Part shown: positions 7,691 through 17,019 of the stretch, in pieces
Layout: every line of letters starts with the position of its first letter
Position numbering within the stretch: the first letter of the stretch is position 1
Source of the DNA: Prosthecomicrobium sp. N25
GTDB taxonomy: Bacteria > Pseudomonadota > Alphaproteobacteria > Rhizobiales > Ancalomicrobiaceae
Direction: 5' to 3'
NCBI RefSeq assembly: GCF_037203705.1
Contig: NZ_JBBCAT010000001.1
Coordinates: 3,175,059 to 3,239,058 of the forward strand
DNA: 64,000 nucleotides
Notes under the pieces: model-generated
What the model was told of the DNA's origin: nothing
Databases searched by the model: none
What the model saw: the letters and a program-made list of their open reading frames with translations, nothing else
Position numbers and translations under genes: made by a program

Positions 7691-8422
7691 CTACTCCCGG
7701 TCCCCGTCCGGCACGAACATGTAGCCCGCCCCCCGGATCGTGCGGATCACCTTGGGATTGGCGGGATCCGGCTCGATTTTCTTGCGGATGCGGGTGACGC
7801 GCACGTCGATCGCCCGGTCGAAAGCGTCCGGGTCGCGGGCGTTGGCGAGGTCGAGCAGCCGCTCGCGCGACAGGACGCGGTTGGGGTTTTCCGCAAAGGC
7901 CTTGAGCAGGTTGAACTCGGACGCGGTGATCAGCACCTCCCCCTCCGCGCCGCCCCGCAGGTGCCGGGTCTCCATGTTCAGCCAGCGCGTGCCGAAGCGA
8001 ACCTCCTGCGCCTTCTGCTGTGCCGGGGCCTCGCGGGCGGCCGCCTGCGCGGCCGCGCGCCTGAGCACGCTGCGGATGCGCGCCACCAGCTCGCGCAGCT
8101 CCGCCGGCTTGGCGATGTAGTCGTCGGCCCCGAGCTCGAGCCCGACGATCCGGTCGATCGGGCTCGCGGTCGCGGTCAGCATGATGATCGGGACCTGGAC
8201 GGCCTTCTCCTTCAGCGACCGGATGATCGACAGCCCGTCCTCCTCCGGCATGTTGAGGTCGAGCACGATCAGGTCCGGCGTCTTCTTGGCGAGCGCCTCG
8301 CGCAGGGCCTGTCCGCCCGACAGCGGCGCCACCTCGAAGCCGTGCAGCTTCAGGTAGTCGGCGACGGTCTCGCGGGTGGCCTTGTCGTCGTCGACGATGG
8401 CGATCTGCGGAGCCTGCGTCAT
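7691..8422 (-). CDS. OmpR-family response regulator
   Basis: 243 residues: an N-terminal receiver with acidic pocket D11/D12, phospho-acceptor Asp 55 (LIVLDLNMPEEDG) and the Lys of IAKPAELREL, then a C-terminal winged-helix domain (EFNLLKAFAENPNRVLSRERLL; DVRVTRIRKKIEPD). It is the last gene of an operon with two histidine kinases and a TRAP-type binding protein; its ATG overlaps the hybrid kinase stop by 4 bp, so it is the probable output regulator of that sensory system. Target genes cannot be told from the sequence. Confidence 0.93.
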   Translation of the reverse strand: MTQAPQIAIVDDDKATRETVADYLKLHGFEVAPLSGGQALREALAKKTPDLIVLDLNMPEEDGLSIIRSLKEKAVQVPIIMLTATASPIDRIVGLELGADDYIAKPAELRELVARIRSVLRRAAAQAAAREAPAQQKAQEVRFGTRWLNMETRHLRGGAEGEVLITASEFNLLKAFAENPNRVLSRERLLDLANARDPDAFDRAIDVRVTRIRKKIEPDPANPKVIRTIRGAGYMFVPDGDRE

Positions 8423-10185
8423 GCCTCGGGTCCCTTTTCGCCGCGCGCCCGGAGCGGCAGATGGATCGCGAACGTGGTGCCCTGCCCGGGTCCGGCGCTG
8501 TAGGCCTGGATCTTGCCCCCGTGGAGGGCGACGATGTGCTTGGCGATCGAGAGCCCCAGCCCGGTCGAGCCTTCGCCGCCGGTCGGCTTCGCCGACAGCC
8601 GCTGGAAACGTCCGAACAGCCGCCCGAGATCCTCCGGCGACAGCCCCGGCCCTCGGTCGATGACCGACAGCCGGACCTCGTCCCCGCCCGCCTCGAGCCG
8701 GACCAGGACCGGCCCACCGATCGGCCCGTACTTGATGGCATTGGAGATCAGGTTCTCGAGGGCCTCGCGCAGGCGGTCCGGATCGGCCTCGACCCGCACC
8801 GGCGACGCCGCCTCGACCGTCAGCGTCTGCTGCTTGCGCTGCGCCATCGGCCGGTAGTCCTCGACGACGTCCTCGACGAGCGCCACCAAGTCGACCGTGT
8901 CCGGCCGGAGCCGCACGTCGAGCTGGTCGTTCATCGCGTCCTTGAGGAGCTGCTCGATCATGCGCGTCATCGACTGCGCCGGCTCGACGATGCGGGTCAG
9001 CTGGTTGCGGATCATGTCGGCGGGCACCGGGTCCCGGTCGATCAGCTCCGCGATGATCTCGGCCCGGCCGAGGATGACGCTGATAGGGTTCTTCAGGTCG
9101 TGTGCCACCATGCCCAGGATGTCGCTCTTGAAGCTGTTCGCGCGCTTCAGGATCTCGCGCTGCAAGGCCAGCCGCTCGTTGGCCGCGGTGAGGTCGCGCG
9201 TCCGTTCGGCCACGCGCCGCTCCAGCGTGCGGTTCGCCTCGGCGATCTGCTCGTAGAGGATCACGTTGTCGAACGCGATGGCGAGCTTGCCGCAGAAGAC
9301 TTCGACGAGCGCACGGTCGGTGTCGGACAGGTCCTTCTCCGCCTCCAGGACCGCCACCACCTCGCGCCCGCTCCCGGTCCTCAGGTAGAGGACGGAGCGC
9401 CGGTCGAGGAACTGGTGCCGACCGACCTGGAACGCCTGGTCGACGACGCTCTTGAGGTCGGCGGAGAGCGGCTTCGGATCGACGACCAGGTCGCGGTAGA
9501 CGCCCGAGCCGGCAATCACCGCATAGCCATCCCCACGTGCCCCCTGGCCCTGGCTGTCGCGCAGCACCAGGATGCCGGCGCAGTCCACCTTCAGGAGCGA
9601 GCCGATCTGGGTCAGCACCCCTTCGGCGAGCTGCTGCATCGAGGTGTGGTTGAAGAGCCGCGCGGCCGCGTCGATGATGATCTCCAGGCCGCGCCGCGTC
9701 TCCTCCATGCGCTGGAGCTGCTGGTAGGACCGGAGCGCGGCGGTCAGGGCCGTGAACAGCTTGTCGGCCGTGAGCTCGGTCTTCGCCTTGTAGTCGTTGA
9801 TATCGTAATCGACGATGACCCGCCGCTCCGGCGCCTGCCCCGGCTGGCCGGTGCGCAGGATGATCCGCACCATGTCGTTCTTGAGGGTGTTGCGGATGAA
9901 GTCCACGAGGTCGAGCCCGGCGCTGTCGGTCTCCATGACCACGTCGAGCAGGATCACGGCGAGGTCGGGATGCTGGAGCACCAGCCGCCGCCCCTCCTCC
10001 GCCGAATGCGCCGAGATGATCTCGATGCCCTGCCCGTTCAGCGAGTAGTCGTAGAGCGCGAAGCGGGTGCCGTCGTGCACGGCGGGTTCGTCGTCGATGA
10101 TCGCCACCTTCCAGGCGCGCTCGACGGGGCTGACGGGCGGTTCCTCGCCGTCGTCGAGGAAGACGACGAGCTCGTCACTGGACAT
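8419..10185 (-). CDS. DUF3369 hybrid sensor histidine kinase
   Basis: 588 residues with no membrane segment. Order: receiver domain with phospho-Asp 81 (AVILLDVVMETDSAG), DUF3369 sensor domain (about 150-330), coiled-coil linker, HisKA with MVAHDLKNPIS, and HATPase_c (NLISNAIKYG, VIDRGPGLSPEDL, STGLGLSIAKHIV). The receiver-first architecture suggests it accepts phosphate from another kinase, plausibly the membrane kinase encoded just upstream (11-bp overlap), before acting on the OmpR regulator downstream. This points to a branched phosphorelay; the order of transfer is inference. Confidence 0.92.
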   Translation of the reverse strand: MSSDELVVFLDDGEEPPVSPVERAWKVAIIDDEPAVHDGTRFALYDYSLNGQGIEIISAHSAEEGRRLVLQHPDLAVILLDVVMETDSAGLDLVDFIRNTLKNDMVRIILRTGQPGQAPERRVIVDYDINDYKAKTELTADKLFTALTAALRSYQQLQRMEETRRGLEIIIDAAARLFNHTSMQQLAEGVLTQIGSLLKVDCAGILVLRDSQGQGARGDGYAVIAGSGVYRDLVVDPKPLSADLKSVVDQAFQVGRHQFLDRRSVLYLRTGSGREVVAVLEAEKDLSDTDRALVEVFCGKLAIAFDNVILYEQIAEANRTLERRVAERTRDLTAANERLALQREILKRANSFKSDILGMVAHDLKNPISVILGRAEIIAELIDRDPVPADMIRNQLTRIVEPAQSMTRMIEQLLKDAMNDQLDVRLRPDTVDLVALVEDVVEDYRPMAQRKQQTLTVEAASPVRVEADPDRLREALENLISNAIKYGPIGGPVLVRLEAGGDEVRLSVIDRGPGLSPEDLGRLFGRFQRLSAKPTGGEGSTGLGLSIAKHIVALHGGKIQAYSAGPGQGTTFAIHLPLRARGEKGPEA

Positions 10186-12640
10186 GCGCGTTCACCATCT
10201 CCTTGCGGGACGCGGCCGCGATCGGGTCCACGGCCTCGATGTCGTCGTTGTCCATCGGCGTCACCACCGGCATCACGATCCGGAACGTTGTTCCCTTGCC
10301 CCCCGCGGATTCGAGCGTGATGCGCCCGCCGAAGCGGTGGTGCACGATATTGTAGACGATGTGCAGACCCAAGCCCGTTCCCCCCCTGCCTCGCTTGGTC
10401 GTGAAGAAGGGCTCGAAGGCCCGCCGCTGCGCCTCCTCGGTCATGCCCATGCCGTTGTCCGCGAAGGTCACCTCGACGCTGTCCTCCCCGATCCTGCGGG
10501 CGGCGATGCGGATCTCGCCCTCCTCGCCCTCCGGGAAGGCATGCGCCAGGGTGTTCATGAAGAGATTGGTGATCACCTGCCCGTAGGGGCCCGGATAGCT
10601 GTCCATCTTGATGCCCTCCGGCAGGTCGACGGTCAGCGTATGCCGGTACTTGCGCAGCGTCGGCTTCAGGCTCGCCAGGATCTGCTCGGTGGATTCCTTG
10701 AGGTCGAAGAAGCGTCGGTCCGCGTGCGTCCGGTCGACGGCCACCTGCTTGAAGGACTGCACCAGCTCGCCAGCCCGGCTGAGGTTGGAGACGAGCTGGC
10801 CGGCCGCCTCGCGCACGCCGCCGACGAACTCCATCAGCCGCGACTTGCGCAGCGCCCCCGTCTCGAGCTCCGCCTCGAAGGCCTCGCTGCGCCGGTCGAG
10901 CGTCGAGGCGACCGTCAGGCTGATGCCGACCGGATTGTTGACCTCGTGCGCCACGCCCGCCACCAGACCGCCGATCGCCGCGAGCTTCTCGGCCTCCACC
11001 AGGTTCTCCTGCGCCTCCCGCAGTTCGGCGAGCGCGGTCTCCGCCGCCTCCTTGGCGGCGCGCAACTCGTCTTCCGCGCGCCGGCGGTCGGTCACGTCGT
11101 AGTGCCAGAAGATGTGCGCCGGCCGCCCGTCGAACTCGATCGGCCGGACCTCCATCAGGCACCACCAGGCCTGCCCGCCCGTGCGGCGCATGCGCACCTC
11201 CCAGCCGGAAACGAGCCCGTGGCGCTTGACGGCGTCGGAGAGGCGCACCGCGTCGGCCGCGTTGGCGAAGCTCTCGTGGAACAGCCGGCGCACGTCCGCG
11301 CGGTCGTCCCCGAGCCCGAACAGGGCCTCGTACTTGCGGTTCGCGTAGAGCCGGTGGCCGCCTTCCGCCGACACGATCGAGATGCCGATCGGGCTCGTCT
11401 CCAGGATGCCGCGCCAGCGCCGCTCCTGCGCCTCCCGTTCCAGCTCCACGTGGCGCTTGGCGATGACGTTCTCCCGGAAGACCTCGACGGCCCGCGCCAT
11501 GGCGCCGATCTCGTCGCGCGCCGCGAGCCCCCGGATGATTCGCTCGTAGTCTCCCTCCACGATCGCCCGCATGGTGCTGCCGAGTTCCTGCAGCGGCTGC
11601 AGGATGGAGCGCGCCACCGCCCAGCTGGCCAGCAGGCTGACCGCGAGGAAGGCGAGCCCGACCAGGAAGTAGCGCTGCGTGACCGTCACGAGCGCGTTGT
11701 CGAACTGGGCCTGGGCGGCGCTCTCCCGGCCGCGGATGCGGATCGACAGCCGGTCGATGGTCGCCGCCATGGCGGCCTGGTTGCCGTCGATCGCCGCGAC
11801 CAGGAAGCGGGATTGCTGGTCGAAGCTCGCCGCGAGCTTCTCCAGGCTGACCCTGAGGGCGGCCGCCCGCGGCACCAGGCGCGCGAGGGCCTGCCGCTGC
11901 AGCGGCGCCTCCGACAGGTCGACCATGACCGGGATGGTCCGCTCGATGGTGGCGAGGTGCTCCCGGGCGCTCTTGAGGGACTCGGGATTGCGCGAGAGAT
12001 AGTAGGCGTTCGCGTCGACCAGGGTCTGCGAGAAGGACTCGCGCGACTTGCCGAGCGCCGGCCAGATCAGCGACTTGTTGTTGTCCGTCGCGGAATCGAT
12101 GATGGCGTAGAGCCCCGCCATGTCGGTCGCCGCCTTGAGGAACTCCGTCTCGTAGACGGAGCGGATGCGCACGTTGACGTCCCTGAGGGCGTCGAAGCCG
12201 ACCAGGAATCGCGTGGTGATCTCCGCCACCGCGTTGAGCTCGGCCGCGATGTCGCTCTCCGCCACCCGCGCCCCGCGCAGCCGCGACAGGAGCTCGTCCT
12301 GCCGCCGGACGATCTCGGCCAGCACGTCCGGCGTCGGCCGGTTGAAGTATCGGTGGATGAGCGACTGCAGCCGTCCCGCCTCAGTGTCGACCTCCACCAG
12401 CAGGCGTTCGTAGCCGCGGATGCGGTTGAGTTCGTTCCAGGACGAGGTGATGTCGATCGAGCCGCGCCAGATGAGCAGGCCGAAGACCAGGATGCCGATC
12501 GCGTTGATGGCGACGATGAGGAAGATGCGCCAGCCGATCGGCAGCCGGCGGAGGAGGCGCGCCCAGGCGGACTCCCGCCCGGCCGGTCCGACGGATCCGG
12601 CCGGGAGCCCGGCGCTCGGTGCGGCTGCCTCGGATGCCAT
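10175..12640 (-). CDS. Membrane sensor histidine kinase with HAMP and PAS
   Basis: 821 residues. TM1 about 37-57, a ~265-residue periplasmic helical domain, TM2 about 325-345, HAMP about 345-400, PAS about 405-520, coiled coil, HisKA-like dimerisation helix with H565 (AGVAHEVNNP), and HATPase (NLFMNTLAHAFP, FADNGMGMTEEAQ, GGTGLGLHIVYN). The gene starts 10 bp after the stop of a TRAP-type solute-binding protein, so the periplasmic domain may read the ligand-loaded binding protein. It overlaps the next kinase gene by 11 bp. Domain calls are firm; the sensing model is inferred. Confidence 0.92.
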   Translation of the reverse strand: MASEAAAPSAGLPAGSVGPAGRESAWARLLRRLPIGWRIFLIVAINAIGILVFGLLIWRGSIDITSSWNELNRIRGYERLLVEVDTEAGRLQSLIHRYFNRPTPDVLAEIVRRQDELLSRLRGARVAESDIAAELNAVAEITTRFLVGFDALRDVNVRIRSVYETEFLKAATDMAGLYAIIDSATDNNKSLIWPALGKSRESFSQTLVDANAYYLSRNPESLKSAREHLATIERTIPVMVDLSEAPLQRQALARLVPRAAALRVSLEKLAASFDQQSRFLVAAIDGNQAAMAATIDRLSIRIRGRESAAQAQFDNALVTVTQRYFLVGLAFLAVSLLASWAVARSILQPLQELGSTMRAIVEGDYERIIRGLAARDEIGAMARAVEVFRENVIAKRHVELEREAQERRWRGILETSPIGISIVSAEGGHRLYANRKYEALFGLGDDRADVRRLFHESFANAADAVRLSDAVKRHGLVSGWEVRMRRTGGQAWWCLMEVRPIEFDGRPAHIFWHYDVTDRRRAEDELRAAKEAAETALAELREAQENLVEAEKLAAIGGLVAGVAHEVNNPVGISLTVASTLDRRSEAFEAELETGALRKSRLMEFVGGVREAAGQLVSNLSRAGELVQSFKQVAVDRTHADRRFFDLKESTEQILASLKPTLRKYRHTLTVDLPEGIKMDSYPGPYGQVITNLFMNTLAHAFPEGEEGEIRIAARRIGEDSVEVTFADNGMGMTEEAQRRAFEPFFTTKRGRGGTGLGLHIVYNIVHHRFGGRITLESAGGKGTTFRIVMPVVTPMDNDDIEAVDPIAAASRKEMVNAHVQ

Positions 12641-12650
12641 CGGGCGACGG

Positions 12651-13625
12651 TCACTCCAGCTTTCGGATGCGCTCGATCAGGGCCTGCATGCGCGGATCCG
12701 TGACGAAACGGTCGTACACCGGCTGCATCGCCGCCGCGAAGGCTTTCTTGTCGACATCGGTGACGATCACGGCCCCCGCCTCCTTCGCCGCCTTCTGCGA
12801 CCGCTCCTCCCACTCCGACCACTGCGCCCGCATGAAGCGGCTCGACTCCCGCGCCGCCGCCTTGAAGATCGCACGGTCCGTCTCGTCGAGCGATTGCCAG
12901 GCCCGCGCCGACATGACCAGCACCTCCGGGGTCATGACGTGCTCGGTCAGCGAATAGAACCGGGCATGCCGCATGTGGTCGGTGGTCACGTAGGACGGCC
13001 AGTTGTTCTCCGCGCCGTCGACGATCCCGGTGGCGAGGCCGGTCAGCACCTGCCCGTAGGGCAGCGGCACGGCGTCGGCCCCGAGGGCGCTGATCATCGC
13101 CACCATCTGGTCGGACTGCTGCACGCGGATGCGCAGGCCCTTGAGGTCCGCGGGCGTGCGCAGGGGCCGGACGGCGTTGTAGATCGAGCGGGCGCCGGAG
13201 TCGTAGAAGGCGAGGCCGACGAAGCCGTAGGGCTCGAAGCCCGCCAGGATCTCCTCCCCGATCGGCCCGTCGATGACCCGGTGCATGTGCTCGACGGACC
13301 GGAAGAGATAGGGCAGCGCCAGCAGGCCCGCCTCGGGCACCAGGCCCGTGAAGGGCGCCGCGCTCGACCGGTTGAGGTCGATCGCCCCGACCCGCGTCTG
13401 CTCGATCGTCTCCTTCTCCTCGCCCAGCTGCCGAGAGTGGAAGACCTTGATCGAGTGCCGGCCGCCGCTCTTCTCCTGCACGATCCAGTCCATGACCAGC
13501 AGGGCCTGGACGGTCGGATAGTCGAAGGCCTGCGTGTCGGCGGCCCGGAACTCCCGCCCGGCAGCAGGGACGACGATCCCCGCGAGCACGGCCAGAGCCA
13601 GCATCGCGACCCGTAGAAAGCCCAT
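12651..13625 (-). CDS. TRAP-type (DctP family) solute-binding protein, orphan
   Basis: 324 residues with a Sec signal peptide (MGFLRVAMLALAVLAGIVVPAAG). DctP-family landmarks include the conserved Arg-containing strand LKGLRIRVQQSD, the GQVLTGLATGIVDGAENN segment, and the ATRESS-like AAARESSRFMR helix. TRAP binding proteins deliver carboxylates and related solutes to DctQM permeases, but no permease gene lies in the window; two kinases and a regulator follow in the same operon instead. It therefore probably serves as a periplasmic ligand sensor for the downstream kinase, or works with a distant permease. Ligand unknown. Confidence 0.9.
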   Translation of the reverse strand: MGFLRVAMLALAVLAGIVVPAAGREFRAADTQAFDYPTVQALLVMDWIVQEKSGGRHSIKVFHSRQLGEEKETIEQTRVGAIDLNRSSAAPFTGLVPEAGLLALPYLFRSVEHMHRVIDGPIGEEILAGFEPYGFVGLAFYDSGARSIYNAVRPLRTPADLKGLRIRVQQSDQMVAMISALGADAVPLPYGQVLTGLATGIVDGAENNWPSYVTTDHMRHARFYSLTEHVMTPEVLVMSARAWQSLDETDRAIFKAAARESSRFMRAQWSEWEERSQKAAKEAGAVIVTDVDKKAFAAAMQPVYDRFVTDPRMQALIERIRKLE

Positions 13626-14035
13626 GTCCCCGCCTCCCGTTCCCGGCCCCGGACCATGCCCGGCGAGTGAACGACGACCGCGTCCGGCCCGTCAAGGGAA
13701 GCAAGCCGCAGCCTGGACCGCGACTCCGGCCGCTCGACTGCCCGAACCTCTCCCCCGCATCCCCGGACAAGACGCGCGGGCGCCGCGGATGCGGGTCCGG
13801 CGCCCGCGGCAGCCGGCGGCTCGGCTGTTCAGGATTCCGAACACGATGCCGGCTGGCATCGGCCGCCCCTGAACGAGTGTTCAATTCCCGTCACGGCACA
13901 TTGTGCATTGCACAATTCCACCCCGGCCGGGTCCCGGGACGGCATCCGTCGCCGGCTCGCCTCGACATCCGGCGTGGCTGGGGCTATGTGCGGGGGGCGA
14001 GGCCCGGGCCGCCGCCGCGCACCCTGGGGAGGGAC
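13626..14035. other. 410-bp divergent intergenic region
   Basis: Divergent spacer between the TRAP binding protein and sseA. It holds the perfect palindrome at 13900-13916 (separate entry) and a smaller GAAC-GAGT-GTTC palindrome at 13871-13882. An open frame runs through from 13667 into sseA, but its Arg/Pro-rich translation and lack of a ribosome-binding site argue against coding. Confidence 0.6.
13900..13916. promoter_or_regulatory. Perfect 17-bp palindrome, probable operator
   Basis: ATTGTGCATTGCACAAT is symmetric apart from its central base, located 120 bp before the sseA start and 275 bp before the divergent TRAP gene. The TGCA-centred symmetry resembles operators of dimeric repressors (PhaR-type and TetR-type sites look like this). 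No regulator gene is adjacent. Confidence 0.5.
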
Positions 14036-14896
14036 ATGATGATCGAAGCCGACCGTTCCCGCTGGTTCGTCACCACCGAGTGGCTCGCGGCGCATCTCGA
14101 CGCCCCGGACGTGGTCGTCGTCGACGCCTCCTGGTACCTGCCCACGATGAACCGGGACGGCGCGGCGGAGTATGCCGCAGCCCACATCCCCGGCGCGGTG
14201 CATTTCGACCTCGACAAGGTCAAGGACGAGACGAACCCCCTGCCCCACATGCTGCCGTCGCCCGAGGCCTTCGCGTCGGCGGTCCGCAAGCTCGGCATCG
14301 GGGACGGCATGCGCATTGTCGTCTACGACGGCATCGGCCTCTTCTCGGCGCCGCGCGTCTGGTGGACCTTCCGGGTCTTCGGCGCGCGCGACGTCTGCAT
14401 CCTGGAAGGCGGCTTCCCGAAATGGCGCGCGGAGGGCCGCCCGGTCTCCGACGAGGCGGTCGTCCGCCAGCCGCGCCACTTCACCGCGCGCATGGACCAC
14501 GGCATGGTCCGCGACGTCGAGGACGTGAAGCGCGCCCTCGCCTCCGGCTCCGCCCAGGTGGTGGACGCGCGGCCGGCCGATCGCTTCCGCGGCGAGGCCC
14601 CCGAACCCCGGCCGGGCCTCTCCTCGGGCCACATGCCCGGCGCCCTCAACGTCCCCTTCGCGGCGATCGTCGCGGACGGCAAGCTGCGCAGCCCCGAAAG
14701 CCTGGCCGAGACCTTCGCGGCCGCCGGCGTCGACCCGGCGAGGCCGGTGATCACGACCTGCGGGTCGGGCGTGTCGGCGGCGATCCTCTGGCTCGCGCTC
14801 GAGTCCATGGGCCACAACCGGCTCGGCCTCTACGACGGCTCCTGGACCGAGTGGGCGAGCCGGGACGACACCGAGATCGTCTCCGGCCCGGCCTGA
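14036..14896 (+). CDS. sseA: 3-mercaptopyruvate sulfurtransferase
   Basis: 286 residues, two rhodanese domains. The second carries the catalytic loop CGSGVS (Cys 242), the CGSG[VT]xA signature that separates mercaptopyruvate sulfurtransferases from thiosulfate sulfurtransferases (CRKGVT). The first domain ends with the inactive YDGIGLFSAPRVWW loop typical of SseA. The start at 14036 follows a GGGGAGGGAC ribosome site; the frame is open further upstream but without family similarity. Moves sulfur from 3-mercaptopyruvate to thiophiles, in the cytoplasm. Confidence 0.93.
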   Translation: MMIEADRSRWFVTTEWLAAHLDAPDVVVVDASWYLPTMNRDGAAEYAAAHIPGAVHFDLDKVKDETNPLPHMLPSPEAFASAVRKLGIGDGMRIVVYDGIGLFSAPRVWWTFRVFGARDVCILEGGFPKWRAEGRPVSDEAVVRQPRHFTARMDHGMVRDVEDVKRALASGSAQVVDARPADRFRGEAPEPRPGLSSGHMPGALNVPFAAIVADGKLRSPESLAETFAAAGVDPARPVITTCGSGVSAAILWLALESMGHNRLGLYDGSWTEWASRDDTEIVSGPA

Positions 14897-14909
14897 CCCG
14901 GCGCCCGCG

Positions 14910-15200
14910 TCAGCGATGGAGCGCCGCGCGCACCATCTCGCCGCTCGCCGGCTCGTAGGTGAGTTCGACGGGGAAGCCGCTGTCGTTGACAGCGACGATC
15001 ACGGTGCAGCGGTGCTCGCGCTCGGTCTCGAGCACGCGGTAGCCCATGGATTCCAGCTTCGCCTGCAGCGTTCCCGTGGACACCGCGGCGGTGCCGGCGG
15101 CGGGCGCGGGGCAGCGCGGGCCGTCCGCCCGGGCCGGCAGGACGAAGGCGCCGAGGGCGAGGCCGGCGGCGAGGAGGGCGGTCAGGGTGCGGGTCGTCAT
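14910..15200 (-). CDS. Secreted PepSY-domain protein
   Basis: 96 residues with a clear signal peptide (MTTRTLTALLAAGLALG, cleavage after ARA about residue 25) and a PepSY-like fold: helix LQAKLESMGYRV, strand ETEREHRCTVIVAVND, then PVELTYEPASGEMVRA. Two cysteines (about 29 and 65) could form a disulfide. Such small periplasmic PepSY proteins are thought to inhibit peptidases or bind metals; function here unknown. It converges with sseA (13-bp gap). Confidence 0.8.
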   Translation of the reverse strand: MTTRTLTALLAAGLALGAFVLPARADGPRCPAPAAGTAAVSTGTLQAKLESMGYRVLETEREHRCTVIVAVNDSGFPVELTYEPASGEMVRAALHR

Positions 15201-15311
15201 GGCATGTCTCCTGCTTGGGCGTTGTCGATGCGGAGCATGATGACCCAGGCGGGCTGAAGCGCCGCTGGCACTCGATGTCAGTCTTCTGTCATGGAAGTCG
15301 AGGCGCCGCCC

Positions 15312-15968
15312 TCAGGCCTTGGCGCCATCCTTGCCGGGATGCCGCAAGCCGCCATGGATCGGCAGCCACCGGGGCGTCGAGGCCCGGTAGGCCTCGTAGG
15401 CCTGCCCGAAGTGACGGGCGAGCGCCTCCTCCTCCACCCGGCTCTGCCTGACCAGGACGGCCACGCCCGCGATCAGGCAGACGAGAGAGAAGACCGACGG
15501 CAGCGCGAGGAAGAAGCCCACCTGACCGGCGATCACCGCCAGGAAGATCGGGTTCCGCGTCAGGCCGTATGGACCGTCGGTGAAGAGCCGCGACGGCATC
15601 CGCCCGCCCGTCCCGGACCGCCAGTCGGCCTCCAGATAGGAATGGACATAGTCGACCGCCCCGAGCGCGGCGATCATCAGCAGGATGCCGGTGGCGACCA
15701 CCGCGGGCCGGTTCGCCAGCGCCTCGAACGGGAGCAGGAGCTGGTCGATCCCGGGGAACGGCACCCTGGCGACGCAGACGATCAGGATCGAGGCGCGGAA
15801 GAGCCGGAACACCGACTGGTGCCGCCAGTTGGCCGACCCGCGCGCCCCCGGGTCCGCGTGGGACCAGCCGGTCCGCGCACGGAAGGCCAGCAGCCGCACC
15901 GTGTAGTGCAGCGCCACGAAGCCGAAATAGCAGGCCATAAAGCCCCGGGCGAACGCGTCGAAGGTCAT
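15312..15968 (-). CDS. Isoprenylcysteine methyltransferase-like membrane protein
   Basis: 218 residues from the ATG at 15968, chosen because GAGGTGG sits six bases before it; an upstream start at 15995 would add nine residues. Five or so hydrophobic spans, and the C-terminal ICMT/PEMT signature GPYGLTRNPIFLAVIAG followed by RVEEEALARHFGQAYEAYRASTPRWLP. Family members methylate lipids or prenylated substrates with SAM in the membrane; bacterial substrates are usually unknown. Monocistronic. Confidence 0.88.
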   Translation of the reverse strand: MTFDAFARGFMACYFGFVALHYTVRLLAFRARTGWSHADPGARGSANWRHQSVFRLFRASILIVCVARVPFPGIDQLLLPFEALANRPAVVATGILLMIAALGAVDYVHSYLEADWRSGTGGRMPSRLFTDGPYGLTRNPIFLAVIAGQVGFFLALPSVFSLVCLIAGVAVLVRQSRVEEEALARHFGQAYEAYRASTPRWLPIHGGLRHPGKDGAKA

Positions 15969-16204
15969 GAACCACCTCGACGTGCACATTACCACGATCG
16001 GTGACTAAAATAAAAACCACTGAATACGATTATAGAAACATTCCAGTCACGACGAATGCGTATTCGCGGCCTGTCCCGCGTGTCTCTGCTCGGCGGCTTT
16101 CCCGTCTGGCACGGCCGTGGCCCAAGAGGACCGAGCCCGGGACCTGTGAGGGCACCCGGGCAGGCTCCGCTGGAGATGAGGCCCGTTGGCAGGACCCCGG
16201 CGGG

Positions 16205-17005
16205 TCAGTGCAGGATCTGGCTCAGGAACAGCTTGGTGCGCTCGTGCTGCGGATTGCCGAAGAACGCCGCCGGTTCGTTCTGCTCGATGATCTGGCCGGC
16301 GTCCATGAAGATGACCCGGTTCGCCACCTGCCGCGCGAAGCCCATCTCATGGGTGACGCACAGCATGGTCATGCCCGACTCGGCCAGGCTGATCATCACC
16401 TCGAGCACCTCCTTCACCATCTCGGGGTCGAGCGCGGAGGTGGGCTCGTCAAAGAGCATGATCTTGGGGTTCATGCAGAGCGAGCGGGCGATGGCGACAC
16501 GCTGCTGCTGTCCGCCGGACAGCTGGCCCGGATACTTGTTGGCCTGTTCCGGGATGCGCACCCGCTTGAGGTAGTGCATCGCCACCTCCTCGGCCTCCTT
16601 CTTGGGCAGCTTCTTCACCCAGATCGGCGCGAGCGTGCAGTTCTCCAGGATGGTGAGATGCGGGAACAGGTTGAAGTGCTGGAACACCATGCCGACGTCG
16701 CGGCGCACCTCGTCGATCTTCTTGAGGTCGTTGGTGAGCTCGATCCCGTCGACGACGATCTGCCCCTTCTGGTGCTCCTCCAGGCGGTTGATGCAGCGGA
16801 TCATGGTCGACTTGCCGGAGCCGGACGGTCCGCACACGACGATCCGCTCGCCCTTGTTGACGGTCAGGTTGATGTCCTTCAGCACATGGAAGTCGCCGTA
16901 CCACTTGTTGACGCCGGCCATGCGCACGGCGACCTCGTTCAAGACCTTCATCTTGGAGCGGTCGGCCTTGAGTTCTTCGGCGGACACCGCGTTTTCGATC
17001 GTCAT
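16205..17005 (-). CDS. aapP: Amino-acid ABC transporter ATP-binding protein
   Basis: 266 residues. ATPase of a polar/general amino-acid importer: Walker [11 protein letters not shown]-loop [11 protein letters not shown], signature [13 protein letters not shown], Walker [14 protein letters not shown]-loop VTHEMGFAR. The start at 17005 ([11 protein letters not shown]) is 14 bp after the aapM stop; the frame is open upstream but overlaps the permeases. Last gene of aapJ-aapQ-aapM-aapP. The rhizobial Aap system takes up a broad range of L-amino acids. Confidence 0.96.
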   Translation of the reverse strand: MTIENAVSAEELKADRSKMKVLNEVAVRMAGVNKWYGDFHVLKDINLTVNKGERIVVCGPSGSGKSTMIRCINRLEEHQKGQIVVDGIELTNDLKKIDEVRRDVGMVFQHFNLFPHLTILENCTLAPIWVKKLPKKEAEEVAMHYLKRVRIPEQANKYPGQLSGGQQQRVAIARSLCMNPKIMLFDEPTSALDPEMVKEVLEVMISLAESGMTMLCVTHEMGFARQVANRVIFMDAGQIIEQNEPAAFFGNPQHERTKLFLSQILH

Positions 17006-17019
17006 CGTGGGTCTCCGGA

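Noticed and set aside
13667..14035. 123-codon upstream extension of sseA
   Set aside because: No ribosome site or similarity, Arg-rich translation; the family start is the ATG at 14036 with GGGGAGGGAC upstream.
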